Assembly: GCA_040902885.1 (NCBI GenBank)
Contig: JBBDWK010000086.1
Span: 24,705 to 88,704 of the forward strand
DNA from: JBBDWK01 sp040902885
Lineage (GTDB): Bacteria > Acidobacteriota > Terriglobia > Bryobacterales > Bryobacteraceae
Direction: 5' to 3'
DNA: 64,000 nt
Position 1 is the first letter of the stretch. Each line of letters opens with the position of its first letter. Below the pieces are notes generated by a model that saw only the letters and a list, made by a program, of their open reading frames with translations, was not told where the DNA came from and ran no database searches. Made by a program: the position numbers and the translations under genes. Shown here piece by piece: positions 36,031-44,957 of the stretch.

Positions 36031-36927
36031 TCAATAGAGCGGCGGGCTGCCGGGCGGTCGCGTTTTCCACCGTCGGTGAATCCAGAGCCACTGATCGGGA
36101 TACTCGCGAATCACGGTCTCGAGTTGCCGCTGGACGGTCTGTGTGTCTTCGCAAACATCGCCCGTGATAGGCAGCGGGGGATAGAAGCGCAGCACATAAC
36201 GGCCTTGCGCCTCCGACCATAACGCGAAGCCGGGGATGACGGTGGCGCCGGAATGGGCGGCGATTCTTGCGAAGCCCGCTCCCGCACACGCGGGGATGCC
36301 GAAAAAGTCGACGAATACGCCATCGTGTAGCGAGGCGTTCTGATCGATGAGGATGCCCACGGCCTCGTTGTTCCGCAGCGCTTTCAGAATGGACCGCGCG
36401 TAATCTTTTTTCTCAATCAGGCGGTTGCCGGACAGCGTGCGATGCGCGGCCACGAGCCCGTCAATGCGCCCGTTATCGAGCGGCCGGACCACCACGTTCA
36501 TCGGCGCGGAGAGCAGGGCGTGCGCGAAAGCGCTCAGCTCCCAGTTGCCGAGATGCGCGGTGGCAAAGAGCACGCCATTTCCGCGTTCGAGCGCCCGCTC
36601 GAAATGCTCGTAGCCTTCGTAGTGTATCCACTCGCCCACATTGTGCCTGCCGATGGAGGGAAAACGCGCGAAAGCAGCCAGCAGCCGCGCGATCGAGCGA
36701 AACACATTGTCAACGACTTGTTTGTGTTGCGACGCGCTCAGATCGGGAAGCGCCAGGGTGAGATTGTGCATCGCGGTACGGCGGAGGCGCGGCACGGCGA
36801 GGTCCAGTAAACGCGCGTATCCACGCGCCAGCCGGTTCGCAACGGGCCGTGGCATGAGGGAGAGGGAGGCGAGGACGGCTTGTGCGGCGCCGTACTCCAC
36901 AGCGTTGCGCAGGGCCGGACGGCTCAC
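36031..36927 (-). CDS. Lipid A biosynthesis acyltransferase (LpxL/HtrB family)
   Basis: 298-aa inner-membrane acyltransferase that adds a secondary acyl chain to a lipid A precursor. The HX4(D/E) catalytic motif is in FATAHLGNWELSAFAH, and YPDQWLWIHRRWKTRP near the C-terminus is typical of the family. A second conserved block is GILIDQNASLHDGVFVDFFG. The start overlaps the mnmA stop by 4 nt, so it is the last gene of the cysteine desulfurase-mnmA operon, though functionally unrelated to tRNA thiolation. Which acyl position it serves cannot be told. Confidence 0.9.
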   Translation of the reverse strand: MSRPALRNAVEYGAAQAVLASLSLMPRPVANRLARGYARLLDLAVPRLRRTAMHNLTLALPDLSASQHKQVVDNVFRSIARLLAAFARFPSIGRHNVGEWIHYEGYEHFERALERGNGVLFATAHLGNWELSAFAHALLSAPMNVVVRPLDNGRIDGLVAAHRTLSGNRLIEKKDYARSILKALRNNEAVGILIDQNASLHDGVFVDFFGIPACAGAGFARIAAHSGATVIPGFALWSEAQGRYVLRFYPPLPITGDVCEDTQTVQRQLETVIREYPDQWLWIHRRWKTRPPGSPPLY

Positions 36928-38036
36928 TCAATCCAGCCCCCGCCCAGCACCAGATCTCCGTCGTAAAAGACCGCGGCCTGTCCGGGAGTCGCCGCGCGCT
37001 GCGGTTCATCGAAGTGCACGGCCACGCGAGACGGGTCGGCGGTGGGGTAGAGAGTGGCCGGGGCGGCCCGGTGCTTGTTGCGGATGCGCACGCGTGCCCG
37101 GGCGGACGCTGCCAGACCGGACCAGGAGACCCAGTTGACGCCATTCGCCGTCAGCCGCAAGCTCAGCAGATCCTCGTTCCGTCCCACGGTCACGCGTTGG
37201 GATGCGGCGTCGGTGGAGATCACGTAAAGCGGCTCGCCGGCGGCCACGCCCAGACCGCGCCGCTGCCCGACGGTGAAGTGATGCACGCCGCGGTGCTCGC
37301 CGAGAGTGCGGCCGTCCGTCGCGACGATCTCGCCGCGGGTACGGGCGGTCTCAATGCCGCGCTCTTTGAAGTACGCTTCAATGAAGGCGGCGTAATCGCC
37401 GTTAGGCACGAAACAGATCTCCTGGCTGTCGTTCTTCTCCGCTACCGCAAGGCCCATCTCGCGCGCCAGCGCCCGCACCTCGGGCTTCGAGTACCCGCCA
37501 ATCGGAAACAGCGTGCGCGCGAGCTGTTCCTGCGTGAGTCCGAAGAGAAAGTAGGTCTGGTCCTTCGAAGCATCCACGCCGACGTGCATGCAGTAGCGTC
37601 CCGTCTCCGCGTCCCGCGAGAGCCGCGCGTAGTGGCCGGTGGCGATCCGCGGCGCGCCGACCGAATCCGCCAGCTCCAGAAACTGATCGAACTTCACGAA
37701 GTTGTTGCACAGCGTGCAGGGGATGGGGGTCCGTCCGGCCAGGTACTCGCGCACGAACGGCTCCACCACGGTCTCCTCGAAACGCTTCTCGAAGTTCACC
37801 ACGTAGTATGGAATGCCGAGCTGTCCGGCCACCCGCCGCGCGTCGTAAACGTCGTCGAGCGAGCAGCAGCGTCCCGTGCCCTCTCCCGTAGCCAGCTCGG
37901 GCAGCCGCCTCTGGTTCCAAAGCTGCATGGTCAGCCCGATCACCGGGCGCCCGGTCTTTGCCAGCAGGCCCGCGACGGCGGAGCTGTCCACGCCTCCGCT
38001 CATGGCTACGGCGATGGGGGAATCAGACATGGGCAT
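36924..38036 (-). CDS. mnmA: tRNA-specific 2-thiouridylase MnmA
   Basis: Makes 2-thiouridine at the wobble position (U34) of tRNA-Lys, -Glu and -Gln. 370 aa with the PP-loop ATP-binding motif AVAMSGGVDSSAVAGLL, the first catalytic Cys in IPCTLCNNFVKFDQFL and the second in SQEICFVPNGDYAAF. It overlaps the cysteine desulfurase gene by 14 nt; that enzyme supplies the sulfur. Two in-frame ATGs (38036 and 38030) are possible starts, and neither has a clear ribosome site, consistent with coupling to the upstream gene. Confidence 0.96.
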   Translation of the reverse strand: MPMSDSPIAVAMSGGVDSSAVAGLLAKTGRPVIGLTMQLWNQRRLPELATGEGTGRCCSLDDVYDARRVAGQLGIPYYVVNFEKRFEETVVEPFVREYLAGRTPIPCTLCNNFVKFDQFLELADSVGAPRIATGHYARLSRDAETGRYCMHVGVDASKDQTYFLFGLTQEQLARTLFPIGGYSKPEVRALAREMGLAVAEKNDSQEICFVPNGDYAAFIEAYFKERGIETARTRGEIVATDGRTLGEHRGVHHFTVGQRRGLGVAAGEPLYVISTDAASQRVTVGRNEDLLSLRLTANGVNWVSWSGLAASARARVRIRNKHRAAPATLYPTADPSRVAVHFDEPQRAATPGQAAVFYDGDLVLGGGWIE

Positions 38037-39180
38037 GGGATTGCGGACTCAACCTTCGTAAGTGAGCGATGGATTCTACTACGGCCTCCACCAGCGCATC
38101 CACCTGCTCTTCCGTATTCGCGCGGCCCAATGAGAAGCGGATACTCGAACGCGCCCGCTCCGGAGCCAGTCCGATGGCGAGCAGCACGTGCGAAGGCTCC
38201 ACGGCCCCGCTCGAGCAGGCCGCGCCGCTCGAAACCGCGAACCCGCGAAGGTCGAGCGAAATTACCATCGCCTCGCCTTCCACGTGATCGAAATAGATGT
38301 TGGTCGTGTTGGGCGTGCGGCTATTCCTGTTTCCGTTGACGCCCGTGAAGGGTACGCGTTCGAGGATGGCCCGTTCCAGACGGTCGCGCAACCTGGAGAG
38401 CCGTGCAGGCTCGATTTCCAGCGACGCTCGCGCCAGTTCCGCGGCGCGGCCCAACGCCACCGCCCCGGCCACATTCTCCGTCCCCGGCCGGCGATCGCGC
38501 TCATGATGTCCGCCGAAAGTAACCGCTTGCAGCGGCGTGTCCTTGCGCGCGTAGAGCATCCCGATGCCTTTGGGCGCGTATATTTTGTGCCCGCTCGCCG
38601 AGTAAAGATCCACGTCGAGCGCCTTGACGTCAACCGGAATCTTGCCCAGGGCCTGCACGCCATCCACGTGCATCAAGGCCCCGGCCTCGTGCGCGATGCG
38701 CGCAATCTCGGCCACGGGCTGCACGACGCCGATCTCGTTGTTGGCGTGCATCACGGACACCAGCGCGGTATGGGGCCGCAAGGCGCGCCGCACATCGCCG
38801 GGATCGAGCACGCCGTCCGCACCGGTTTGCAGAACCGTTACCTCCGCGCCTTCCCGCTCGAGCTGCGCGCACGTGTTGAGCACGGCCGGGTGCTCGATAG
38901 CAGTGGCGATCACGTGCTTTCGCCCCCCGCGCGCGACGCCGAGAATGGCCAGATTGTCCGACTCCGTGCCGCCGCCTGTAAACACGATCTCCTGGGGATG
39001 TGCGTTCACCAGCGCCGCGATCTGCCTTCGCGCCGCTTCCAGGCGCTGCTTGGCCATCTGTCCGAAATGGTGGATACTGGACGGGTTGCCGTATACTTCG
39101 GCCAGACACGGAGCCATGGCCTCGCACACTTCGGGCGAGACCGGCGTGGTTGCGTTATGGTCGAAGTAGTAGCGCTGCAC
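38023..39180 (-). CDS. Cysteine desulfurase (NifS/IscS type)
   Basis: PLP enzyme that takes sulfur from cysteine and passes it to acceptors such as MnmA or Fe-S scaffolds. 385 aa. The N-terminus YYFDHNATTPVSPEV, the PLP lysine in YSASGHKIYAPKGIG and the persulfide Cys loop SSGAACSSGAVEPSHVL all match the group I IscS/NifS branch. The GTG start has AGGGGA upstream. The divergent SAM hydrolase gene starts only 17 bp away, so the promoters must overlap the coding ends. The operon with mnmA suggests tRNA thiolation as a main role. Confidence 0.95.
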   Translation of the reverse strand: MQRYYFDHNATTPVSPEVCEAMAPCLAEVYGNPSSIHHFGQMAKQRLEAARRQIAALVNAHPQEIVFTGGGTESDNLAILGVARGGRKHVIATAIEHPAVLNTCAQLEREGAEVTVLQTGADGVLDPGDVRRALRPHTALVSVMHANNEIGVVQPVAEIARIAHEAGALMHVDGVQALGKIPVDVKALDVDLYSASGHKIYAPKGIGMLYARKDTPLQAVTFGGHHERDRRPGTENVAGAVALGRAAELARASLEIEPARLSRLRDRLERAILERVPFTGVNGNRNSRTPNTTNIYFDHVEGEAMVISLDLRGFAVSSGAACSSGAVEPSHVLLAIGLAPERARSSIRFSLGRANTEEQVDALVEAVVESIAHLRRLSPQSHAHV

Positions 39181-39197
39181 TTCCCCTTATTTTAACA

Positions 39198-39983
39198 ATG
39201 CCGTCCATCATTACCTTAACGACTGATTTCGGTCTGTCCGATCACTTTACCGGCGTCATGAAAGGCGTGATCCTGGGCATCTACCCGGCCGCCCGGCTGG
39301 TGGACATCTCGCACCAGGTCGGGGCCTTCGATGTGACTGAAGCCGGGTTCGTAATTTCGCAGGCGTACCGCTACTTTCCGAAGAAGACGGTGCATCTGAT
39401 CGTAGTCGATCCGGGCGTCGGGACATCGCGCCGCCCGATTGTCGCGGAGGCGGCGGGCCAGTATTTCGTGGCTCCGGACAACGGCGTGCTGTCGATGGTC
39501 TATGCGGCGGAGAAACACAAGGTACGAGCCGTGACGGAGGAAAAATATTTCCGTAAGGAAGTCAGCCACACCTTCCACGGCCGCGATATCTTTTCGCCGG
39601 TCGCCGCGCATCTGGCCAAAGGAGTGCTTCCTTCGCGCCTCGGCAAGCCGATTCAGGACTACCTGCGGCTGCACTTCGAGAAACCGGTGCGCACGGCGCG
39701 CCGAGGCTGGACGGGCAGCATTTTGAAGGTGGACCGTTTCGGAAACCTCATCACCAACTTCTCAACCGCCGAGTTTCCCACGGTTGGCGAACAGGCGTTC
39801 GAGCTGAGCGTGGGTTTGCAATACGTGACACAGTTCGCGCGGACCTACGCCGAATGCCAGCCGGGAGAACTGTTCGCGATTGTGGGAAGCTCGGGATATC
39901 TGGAAATTTCCTCGAATCAGGCTTCCGCGGCGAAGATGCTCGGCTGCGGCGCGGGCGCGCCCGTGGAACTGCGGCTGCTGTAG
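39198..39983 (+). CDS. SAM hydroxide adenosyltransferase (DUF62/chlorinase-fluorinase family)
   Basis: 261-aa member of the family that includes SAM-dependent chlorinase and fluorinase; most bacterial members hydrolyse SAM to adenosine and methionine. Conserved segments: ITLTTDFGLSDHFTGVMKGV, LIVVDPGVGTSRRPIVAE, FVAPDNGVLSMV and HTFHGRDIFSPVAAHLA, then the C-terminal domain with VDRFGNLITNF. No halogenase-specific features are evident. No ribosome site precedes the ATG, which lies 17 bp from the divergent cysteine desulfurase start. The frame is open further upstream but that part is antisense to the neighbour. Confidence 0.9.
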   Translation: MPSIITLTTDFGLSDHFTGVMKGVILGIYPAARLVDISHQVGAFDVTEAGFVISQAYRYFPKKTVHLIVVDPGVGTSRRPIVAEAAGQYFVAPDNGVLSMVYAAEKHKVRAVTEEKYFRKEVSHTFHGRDIFSPVAAHLAKGVLPSRLGKPIQDYLRLHFEKPVRTARRGWTGSILKVDRFGNLITNFSTAEFPTVGEQAFELSVGLQYVTQFARTYAECQPGELFAIVGSSGYLEISSNQASAAKMLGCGAGAPVELRLL

Positions 39984-40047
39984 AGCCTCTGCGTCCGGAC
40001 GAGGAGAGGGGGCGGGATCGAAGATCAGAGGGGCAGAAGCGGTCGGC

Positions 40048-40053
40048 TATAAT
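40048..40053 (+). promoter_or_regulatory. Consensus -10 box TATAAT of the DUF2188/TIR-like cassette
   Basis: A perfect TATAAT ends 15 nt before the GTG of the DUF2188 gene, giving a predicted leader of only 8-9 nt. No good -35 box is seen at the usual distance. Confidence 0.5.
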
Positions 40054-40068
40054 GAAACCGAGATTCCT

Positions 40069-40380
40069 GTGGCTAAGACCATACACGTTTACCATTCCGA
40101 GAAGGGATGGGCCGTTAAACGCGAAGGCGGAAGGGCGAGTAATGTCTTCTCCACCCAGAGAGAAGCCATCGAAAGCGCCCGTTCAATTGCACGTAACGCC
40201 GCACCGAGTCAAATGGTGGTCCATGGCAGGGATGGCAGGATCAGGGAACACGTGACGCACGGGTTGCCGAGGGTTCAGGATCCGCCCGGCAAGACCGTGG
40301 GGGCGAAGAAAATTCAGAAGGCGGTTGGCAAAGTGGCTCTTGAGCGCTTAGCCACTGACCCGCATCCTCCACTTGGCTAA
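40069..40380 (+). CDS. DUF2188 domain protein
   Basis: 103-aa protein from a GTG start. Residues 1-60 form a DUF2188 fold with the family pattern: VYHSEKGWAVKREGGRASNV, then FSTQREAIESARSIARN, then MVVHGRDGRIREHVTHG. The tail is basic. DUF2188 proteins are small, have no established function, and often occur beside uncharacterised genes. The gene has its own TATAAT box and its last 8 nt overlap the TIR-like gene, so the two are one translationally coupled unit. It may be a partner or antidote of the TIR-like protein; this is inference. Confidence 0.8.
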   Translation: MAKTIHVYHSEKGWAVKREGGRASNVFSTQREAIESARSIARNAAPSQMVVHGRDGRIREHVTHGLPRVQDPPGKTVGAKKIQKAVGKVALERLATDPHPPLG

Positions 40381-40990
40381 AGCGTTTCAGAGCAATCACG
40401 TCTTTATTAATTGCCCCTTTGATGATGGCTATCAGCCCATCTTCAACGCAATAGTCTTCGTTATTTACGATCTCGGCTTCATTGCGCGTTGCGCTCGCGA
40501 GGCCGACGATTCAGGCGAGGTTCGACTATCCAAGATCGAACGCATCATTGAGCACTGCAAGTTCGGCATTCATGACATCTCTGAAGTGGGTCTCGATGCT
40601 GTTCATAGCCTGCCGAGATTCAACATGCCTCTGGAGTTGGGCCTCTTTTTCGGATGCAAGCGATTCGACGGCAACGAGCAAAGCAAGAAAGTATGCCTGG
40701 TTCTCGATGTCGAACAGTATCGCTACCAGAAGTTCATCTCGGATATTGCTGGTCACGATATTCGTTCGCATGGCGGACAGCCTGACCAAGCAATTACTGC
40801 TGTACGGAATTGGCTGGCCACGGCGTCAAGACGTAAGCACGTGCCGGGCGGGGCAGAGGTGGTGAGGCGGTACCATCGATTCCGCAGTGATCTGCCTCGA
40901 CTCTGCGAAGAAGCGGATCTGGAGCCTGCCGCCATGACCTTCAGCGATCTATCTAATGTGATCGTTGGTTGGCTAAAGACCAGCCGGTGA
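40373..40990 (+). CDS. TIR/nucleoside deoxyribosyltransferase-like conserved protein
   Basis: 205-aa soluble protein (TTG start in the overlap with DUF2188) of a conserved but uncharacterised family. It begins with a beta strand HVFINCPFDDGY and continues GFIARCAREADDSGEVRLSK, IIEHCKFGIHDISEVGLDAV and LPRFNMPLELGLFFGCKRF. The arrangement, with Asp/Ser after a buried strand and a Glu (Glu88) in an N-x-x-x-E-x-G motif, resembles TIR-like and deoxyribosyltransferase folds that cleave NAD+ or nucleotides. That relation is inferred from motif style, not alignment. Its 3' end overlaps the converging amidase gene by 18 nt. Possible NAD-targeting effector; confidence in gene reality is high, in activity low. 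Confidence 0.75.
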   Translation: MAKAFQSNHVFINCPFDDGYQPIFNAIVFVIYDLGFIARCAREADDSGEVRLSKIERIIEHCKFGIHDISEVGLDAVHSLPRFNMPLELGLFFGCKRFDGNEQSKKVCLVLDVEQYRYQKFISDIAGHDIRSHGGQPDQAITAVRNWLATASRRKHVPGGAEVVRRYHRFRSDLPRLCEEADLEPAAMTFSDLSNVIVGWLKTSR

Positions 40991-42205
40991 AGCTGCTGAA
41001 GCCTCCGCCAGAGCGATCTCCAACTCCTCAGCGACGGCCAGAAGCCGCGCGTCCGACCCGGAGGAGCCGGTAATTTGCAGGCCCAACGGCAGGTTCGCCC
41101 CCACACGCATGGGAATTGAAATCGCGGGAACGCGCAAAGCCGTCCACGGGGAGTTCATTCTCGGATCGCCGGTGGAAGCGAAGCCCTTGGGTGGAGGTCC
41201 GGGCGCGGCGGGCGTGAGAACCGCGGCATATTCCTGAAGCACCGGCTGCATCTCGCGGCGGGCCGTGCGTAACGCATCCAAAGCGGCGGCGTACTGGCCA
41301 TCCGGAATTTTCAGGCCATCCGAGACGAGCTGAGCCAGCTTCGCTCCGACCTGTGCTCCATGCCGCTCCCAGCGCTCGCGATGCGTGCGCGCTCCCTCGT
41401 AATTGTTCACGAGCCGGACGGCGGGCAGAATCCCGGCGAAGGCGCGCGGCATGGCGACGTCTTCCACCTTCCAGCCGCGGGCGCGAAGCCGCGCGATGCT
41501 GTCCTCGAAGGCGCGCAGCATGGGAGGCTCCGCGTCTGGCCTGGGTTGCGGCGCCGCCAGAGTGGCCCTATTGGAAATAGCCCTGCCGTAGCCCATGCGC
41601 TCCCACAAGAGGCGCATGTCGGCCGCCGTCTGCGTGAACAGCCCTACAGTGTCGAGCGAAGGAGCGAATGGCAGCACGCCATCCACCGGCAATTGCCCGA
41701 ATGTCGGCTTGAATCCGGTCACTCCGCAGAACGAAGCCGGGCGCAGCACGGAGCCCTGCGTCTGCGACCCCAAAGTGAACGGAACCATGCCCGCCGCCAC
41801 CGCCGCCGCCGATCCGCTGGAGCTTCCGCCGGGCGTGTGCCCCGGAGCGTTTGGATTCCGCGTGGGGGCGGGATCGAAGTAGGCGAATGCGGTAGTGTGC
41901 GTCTTTCCCAGCAGCGTTGCGCCGCGCTTCTTTAGATCCGCAATCACGGCGGCGTCTTCCGAGCCTTTGCGCCCCGAGTACAAAGGCGACCCGTACTCGG
42001 TCGCCAGACCGCTCGTTTCGAGAATGTCTTTCGCGCCAAACGGAATGCCCGCCAGCGGACCTTTTGCGCTCCCAGGCTGCGGCCGCACATCCACCCAGGC
42101 TTTTACGGAGGCATCCGCCTCGCGGATGCGCGCGAGAAACAGATCCAGCAGCTCCGCCGGAGTTTTCTCGCCCGACTCCAGCCACTCAACGCATTGTCGG
42201 AACAT
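40973..42205 (-). CDS. Amidase signature family protein
   Basis: 410-aa hydrolase with the Ser-cisSer-Lys triad: Lys59 in GIPFGAKDILE, the GGSSSGSAAAVAAGM loop (Ser128-130) and Ser152 in QTQGSVLRPASFCG. The family covers amidases, glutamyl-tRNA(Gln) amidotransferase A subunits and others. Length is shorter than GatA and there is no GatB/C nearby, so a stand-alone amidase is likelier. Substrate unknown. Its start overlaps the 3' end of the 4-alpha-glucanotransferase gene by 20 nt, indicating one operon. Confidence 0.9.
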   Translation of the reverse strand: MFRQCVEWLESGEKTPAELLDLFLARIREADASVKAWVDVRPQPGSAKGPLAGIPFGAKDILETSGLATEYGSPLYSGRKGSEDAAVIADLKKRGATLLGKTHTTAFAYFDPAPTRNPNAPGHTPGGSSSGSAAAVAAGMVPFTLGSQTQGSVLRPASFCGVTGFKPTFGQLPVDGVLPFAPSLDTVGLFTQTAADMRLLWERMGYGRAISNRATLAAPQPRPDAEPPMLRAFEDSIARLRARGWKVEDVAMPRAFAGILPAVRLVNNYEGARTHRERWERHGAQVGAKLAQLVSDGLKIPDGQYAAALDALRTARREMQPVLQEYAAVLTPAAPGPPPKGFASTGDPRMNSPWTALRVPAISIPMRVGANLPLGLQITGSSGSDARLLAVAEELEIALAEASAASPAGL

Positions 42206-44363
42206 TCGCGCGCCCCGTTCTGTCCAGCCAATGGCGGAACATGGCGGTGAAGTCCCGAAGGATCTCCGCCGATTGCAACTCTTCCACGGTGAACTTCATC
42301 TTACGGCCCCAGTTTGGATATTGCCACGTGCTGGCAGGTAGGTTTTGCTGGTGAATTTCTTTGGTCAAGTCCTCCTGATTGATGGCCAGCAGACGCGATG
42401 GAGTGAGGGCGAGGAAACCGACGATGGCGTTGTGCAGCTCGCCGGTCAGCTCGGGAATCTCCGGTGCGGCGCGGGGGTAGGAGGACGGCAGCAGATCCAG
42501 CCGCAGCAGCAGATCGAGCATCTTCTGCTTCTCGCGCGCCCGCTCCGCGCGCTGGGCGTGATACGATCCTTCGTCCAGAAGACCCGCCCGCCGCCGGGCT
42601 TCGATATCTTCCGCCAGCCAGAAGCCCGCGAGCGTCGGCAGATCGTGGGTGGTCGAGGAGACCAGCGCCTGCACCGGATACTCGTCGGGCTTTCGGAAAC
42701 TGCCGTCGGGATGCTTTTCGAAGTACAGGAGCCGGTAGCTCAGAATTCCGTAGCGTTGCAGCGTCTCGCGGATGCTCGGCTCCACCGTGCCGAGGTCCTC
42801 GCCAATCAAGACCACTTTATTGCGCACGCTCTCCAGCGCCAGAATGCGCACCAGGTCCTCGTGACGGTCGCGGACATAGGCGCCTTGTGTGGCATCCATG
42901 TTGTCCGGAATCCAGTAGAGACGGAAGAAGCGCATCACGTGATCGATGCGCAGCGCGCCGCCGTGGCGGCAGTTCTTGCGGATGGATTCGGTGAAGAGCC
43001 GGTAGCCGGACTCGTAGTGGCGGTCCCCGTTCGGCGGAGGAAACCCCCAGTCCTGTCCCTTGGGCGCGAAATCGTCGGGAGGCGAGCCGACCCGGCAGCC
43101 CGCGACGTAGAACGGGCGGTGCGCCCACAGATCGCTTCCAAAGCGGTCCGTGGCCAGCGCCAGATCGTGGTAAAGACCGATGGAGAGGCCGCGCTCTTCG
43201 CAGTGCTTCTGGGCCGCTGCCAGTTGCCGGTCAAGCTGCCACTGAAGATACTTGTAAAACAAGACAGAACGCCAATGTTTCAGGGCGAACTCCCTCGTTT
43301 CGGCCGATTCGGGATCGCGGTACTGCTCCGGCCACTGCGGCCACGTCCACATGTCCGGATTCCGCGCGTGCAGGTGTTCGTCGAGCGCGCAGTACAGCGC
43401 GTAACGGTGCAGCAGGTCGCCCTCGCGCCCGATGAAGCTTTCAAATTCGGCGGATCGCCCCACCTCGCGGCCCTGCCGCTTCTCGTACAGAAAGGTGACG
43501 AAGAGCAGCTTCAGAAAGCGCAGCTTCAGGGCGTAAAGGCGTTCGTACTCGACGAACTCGGACGCGCGCAACGCGGCAATTTCGGAGTCGATGTCGGGCC
43601 GGCAGCGCAGCGCCTGCGCCCGCCGCGAAGTGGCAAAATCTTCAATAGACTCGACGTCGAGATATAGCGGATTCTGATAGAAGACGCAGTTCGGCAGGTA
43701 GGGGCTGGTGTTGTAGGGCCGCCGGTTGTGAATGGCGTGCAGCGGATTGAGCGCGACGAAACTGGCTTTCACATCGCCGCCCACCCAATCCACAACGCCC
43801 TGCAGATCGGTAAGATCGCCGCACCCCCAGTTACGGCCGGAGCGGATGCCGTAAAGCGCGATGGCGACTCCCGCCGAGCGCCACGCCGGATCGTCCCACG
43901 CCGGCGGCCAGTAGGCGCGGCTGGGGGTCACGATGAGCCACATGGCCTCATGCGCGCCGCCCGCTCTAACTTCCACCTCGTGGTAGCCGAGCGGCAGGTT
44001 GCCGGGCAGAGGAATTTGAATTTGGCCTTGGCCTTCGTGCTGGTATTCGGATACGCTTCCATCCTCCCAGGCGATGCGGACCTTTAGAGTTCCGCCCGGG
44101 GCGTTGGATGAAAACTCTTTCCTTGGGTCGTCCTGGCTCAAAACCAGACAGGGAGGAAGCAGGCGCGACTCCGCGCGATGGAGACGCTCCCGGACGGCGT
44201 CGCGTAGCTCCCCGGCACTTTCCACGGCGATGCCCAGGGCTTTCAATATGGCTGTTTTGACGACGGCGGGCGTGACGTGGAGCGTTCCCCAAATATCCCA
44301 ATACTGTGGCTCGACGCCCCAGAGCCGAGCGGCCTGGTCGAGTGCCTGCTCGTAGTCGTGCAA
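42186..44363 (-). CDS. malQ: 4-alpha-glucanotransferase (GH77)
   Basis: Transfers alpha-1,4-glucan segments between maltodextrins; cytosolic enzyme of maltose and glycogen metabolism. 725 aa, the long MalQ type with an N-terminal beta-sandwich (about 60-150, PGGTLKVRIAWEDGSVSEYQ) before the catalytic barrel. GH77 features: YGIRSGRNWGCGDLTDLQGV, LRIDHVMRFFRLYWIP with the nucleophile Asp, VLIGEDLGTVEPSI with the acid/base Glu, and STTHDLPTLAGFW. It is the first gene of the two-gene operon with the amidase and diverges from nuoB with 36 nt between starts. Confidence 0.95.
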   Translation of the reverse strand: MHDYEQALDQAARLWGVEPQYWDIWGTLHVTPAVVKTAILKALGIAVESAGELRDAVRERLHRAESRLLPPCLVLSQDDPRKEFSSNAPGGTLKVRIAWEDGSVSEYQHEGQGQIQIPLPGNLPLGYHEVEVRAGGAHEAMWLIVTPSRAYWPPAWDDPAWRSAGVAIALYGIRSGRNWGCGDLTDLQGVVDWVGGDVKASFVALNPLHAIHNRRPYNTSPYLPNCVFYQNPLYLDVESIEDFATSRRAQALRCRPDIDSEIAALRASEFVEYERLYALKLRFLKLLFVTFLYEKRQGREVGRSAEFESFIGREGDLLHRYALYCALDEHLHARNPDMWTWPQWPEQYRDPESAETREFALKHWRSVLFYKYLQWQLDRQLAAAQKHCEERGLSIGLYHDLALATDRFGSDLWAHRPFYVAGCRVGSPPDDFAPKGQDWGFPPPNGDRHYESGYRLFTESIRKNCRHGGALRIDHVMRFFRLYWIPDNMDATQGAYVRDRHEDLVRILALESVRNKVVLIGEDLGTVEPSIRETLQRYGILSYRLLYFEKHPDGSFRKPDEYPVQALVSSTTHDLPTLAGFWLAEDIEARRRAGLLDEGSYHAQRAERAREKQKMLDLLLRLDLLPSSYPRAAPEIPELTGELHNAIVGFLALTPSRLLAINQEDLTKEIHQQNLPASTWQYPNWGRKMKFTVEELQSAEILRDFTAMFRHWLDRTGRANVPTMR

Positions 44364-44399
44364 CTTTCGATTCTAACAGGATCGTGAGAATATGAAGGT

Positions 44400-44948
44400 A
44401 TGGCGGATACGCCCTTGGCAAGCGGGCCTCCGGAACTATTTGCGCGCATCGACAATGCCGATCTTCGGACGGGCGGCTCGGAGGGAATCTTCACCACAAC
44501 GCTCGGTTCCGCGATCAATTGGGCGCGCAAAAACTCCATCTGGCCGATGTCTTTCGGCTTGGCGTGCTGCGCCATCGAGATGATGTCCATGAGCGCTTCG
44601 CGCTTCGATGTGGCGCGCTTCGGCGCGGAGGTGTTTCGCGGTTCGCCCAGGCAGTCGGATCTGATGATCATCGCCGGGCGGGTCTCGAACAAGATGGCCC
44701 CGGTCATACGGCACCTGTACCAGCAGATGCCCGAGCCCAAGTGGGTGATCTCGATGGGCGCTTGCGCCACCTCTACCGGCGTGTTCAATAACTACGCCCT
44801 GGTTCCCGTGAACCAGGTGATTCCGGTGGACGTGTACGTTCCCGGTTGCCCGCCGCGCCCGGAGCAGCTCATCCACGCGCTGATGCTCTTGCAGAATAAG
44901 ATTCAGGCGGAGAAGGGCACTCTCCATCAGGTTCTGAATCTGGCCTGA
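44400..44948 (+). CDS. nuoB: NADH-quinone oxidoreductase subunit B (orphan)
   Basis: Complex I subunit holding Fe-S cluster N2. 182 aa with all four N2 ligands: Cys56 and Cys57 (SFGLACCAIEMMS), Cys122 (SMGACATSTG) and Cys150 (VPGCPPRPE). The N-terminal 25 residues are variable. No nuoA or nuoC-D flanks it, so this is a detached copy, and the main nuo operon is presumably elsewhere. GAAGG lies just upstream of the ATG. It converges on a small Cys-rich gene with 9 nt between stops. Confidence 0.94.
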   Translation: MADTPLASGPPELFARIDNADLRTGGSEGIFTTTLGSAINWARKNSIWPMSFGLACCAIEMMSMSASRFDVARFGAEVFRGSPRQSDLMIIAGRVSNKMAPVIRHLYQQMPEPKWVISMGACATSTGVFNNYALVPVNQVIPVDVYVPGCPPRPEQLIHALMLLQNKIQAEKGTLHQVLNLA

Positions 44949-44957
44949 TTTCCGCGT

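Noticed and set aside
39198..39983. Fluorinase or chlorinase assignment
   Set aside because: The family match is clear, but I see no halogenase-specific feature; SAM hydrolysis is the usual activity.
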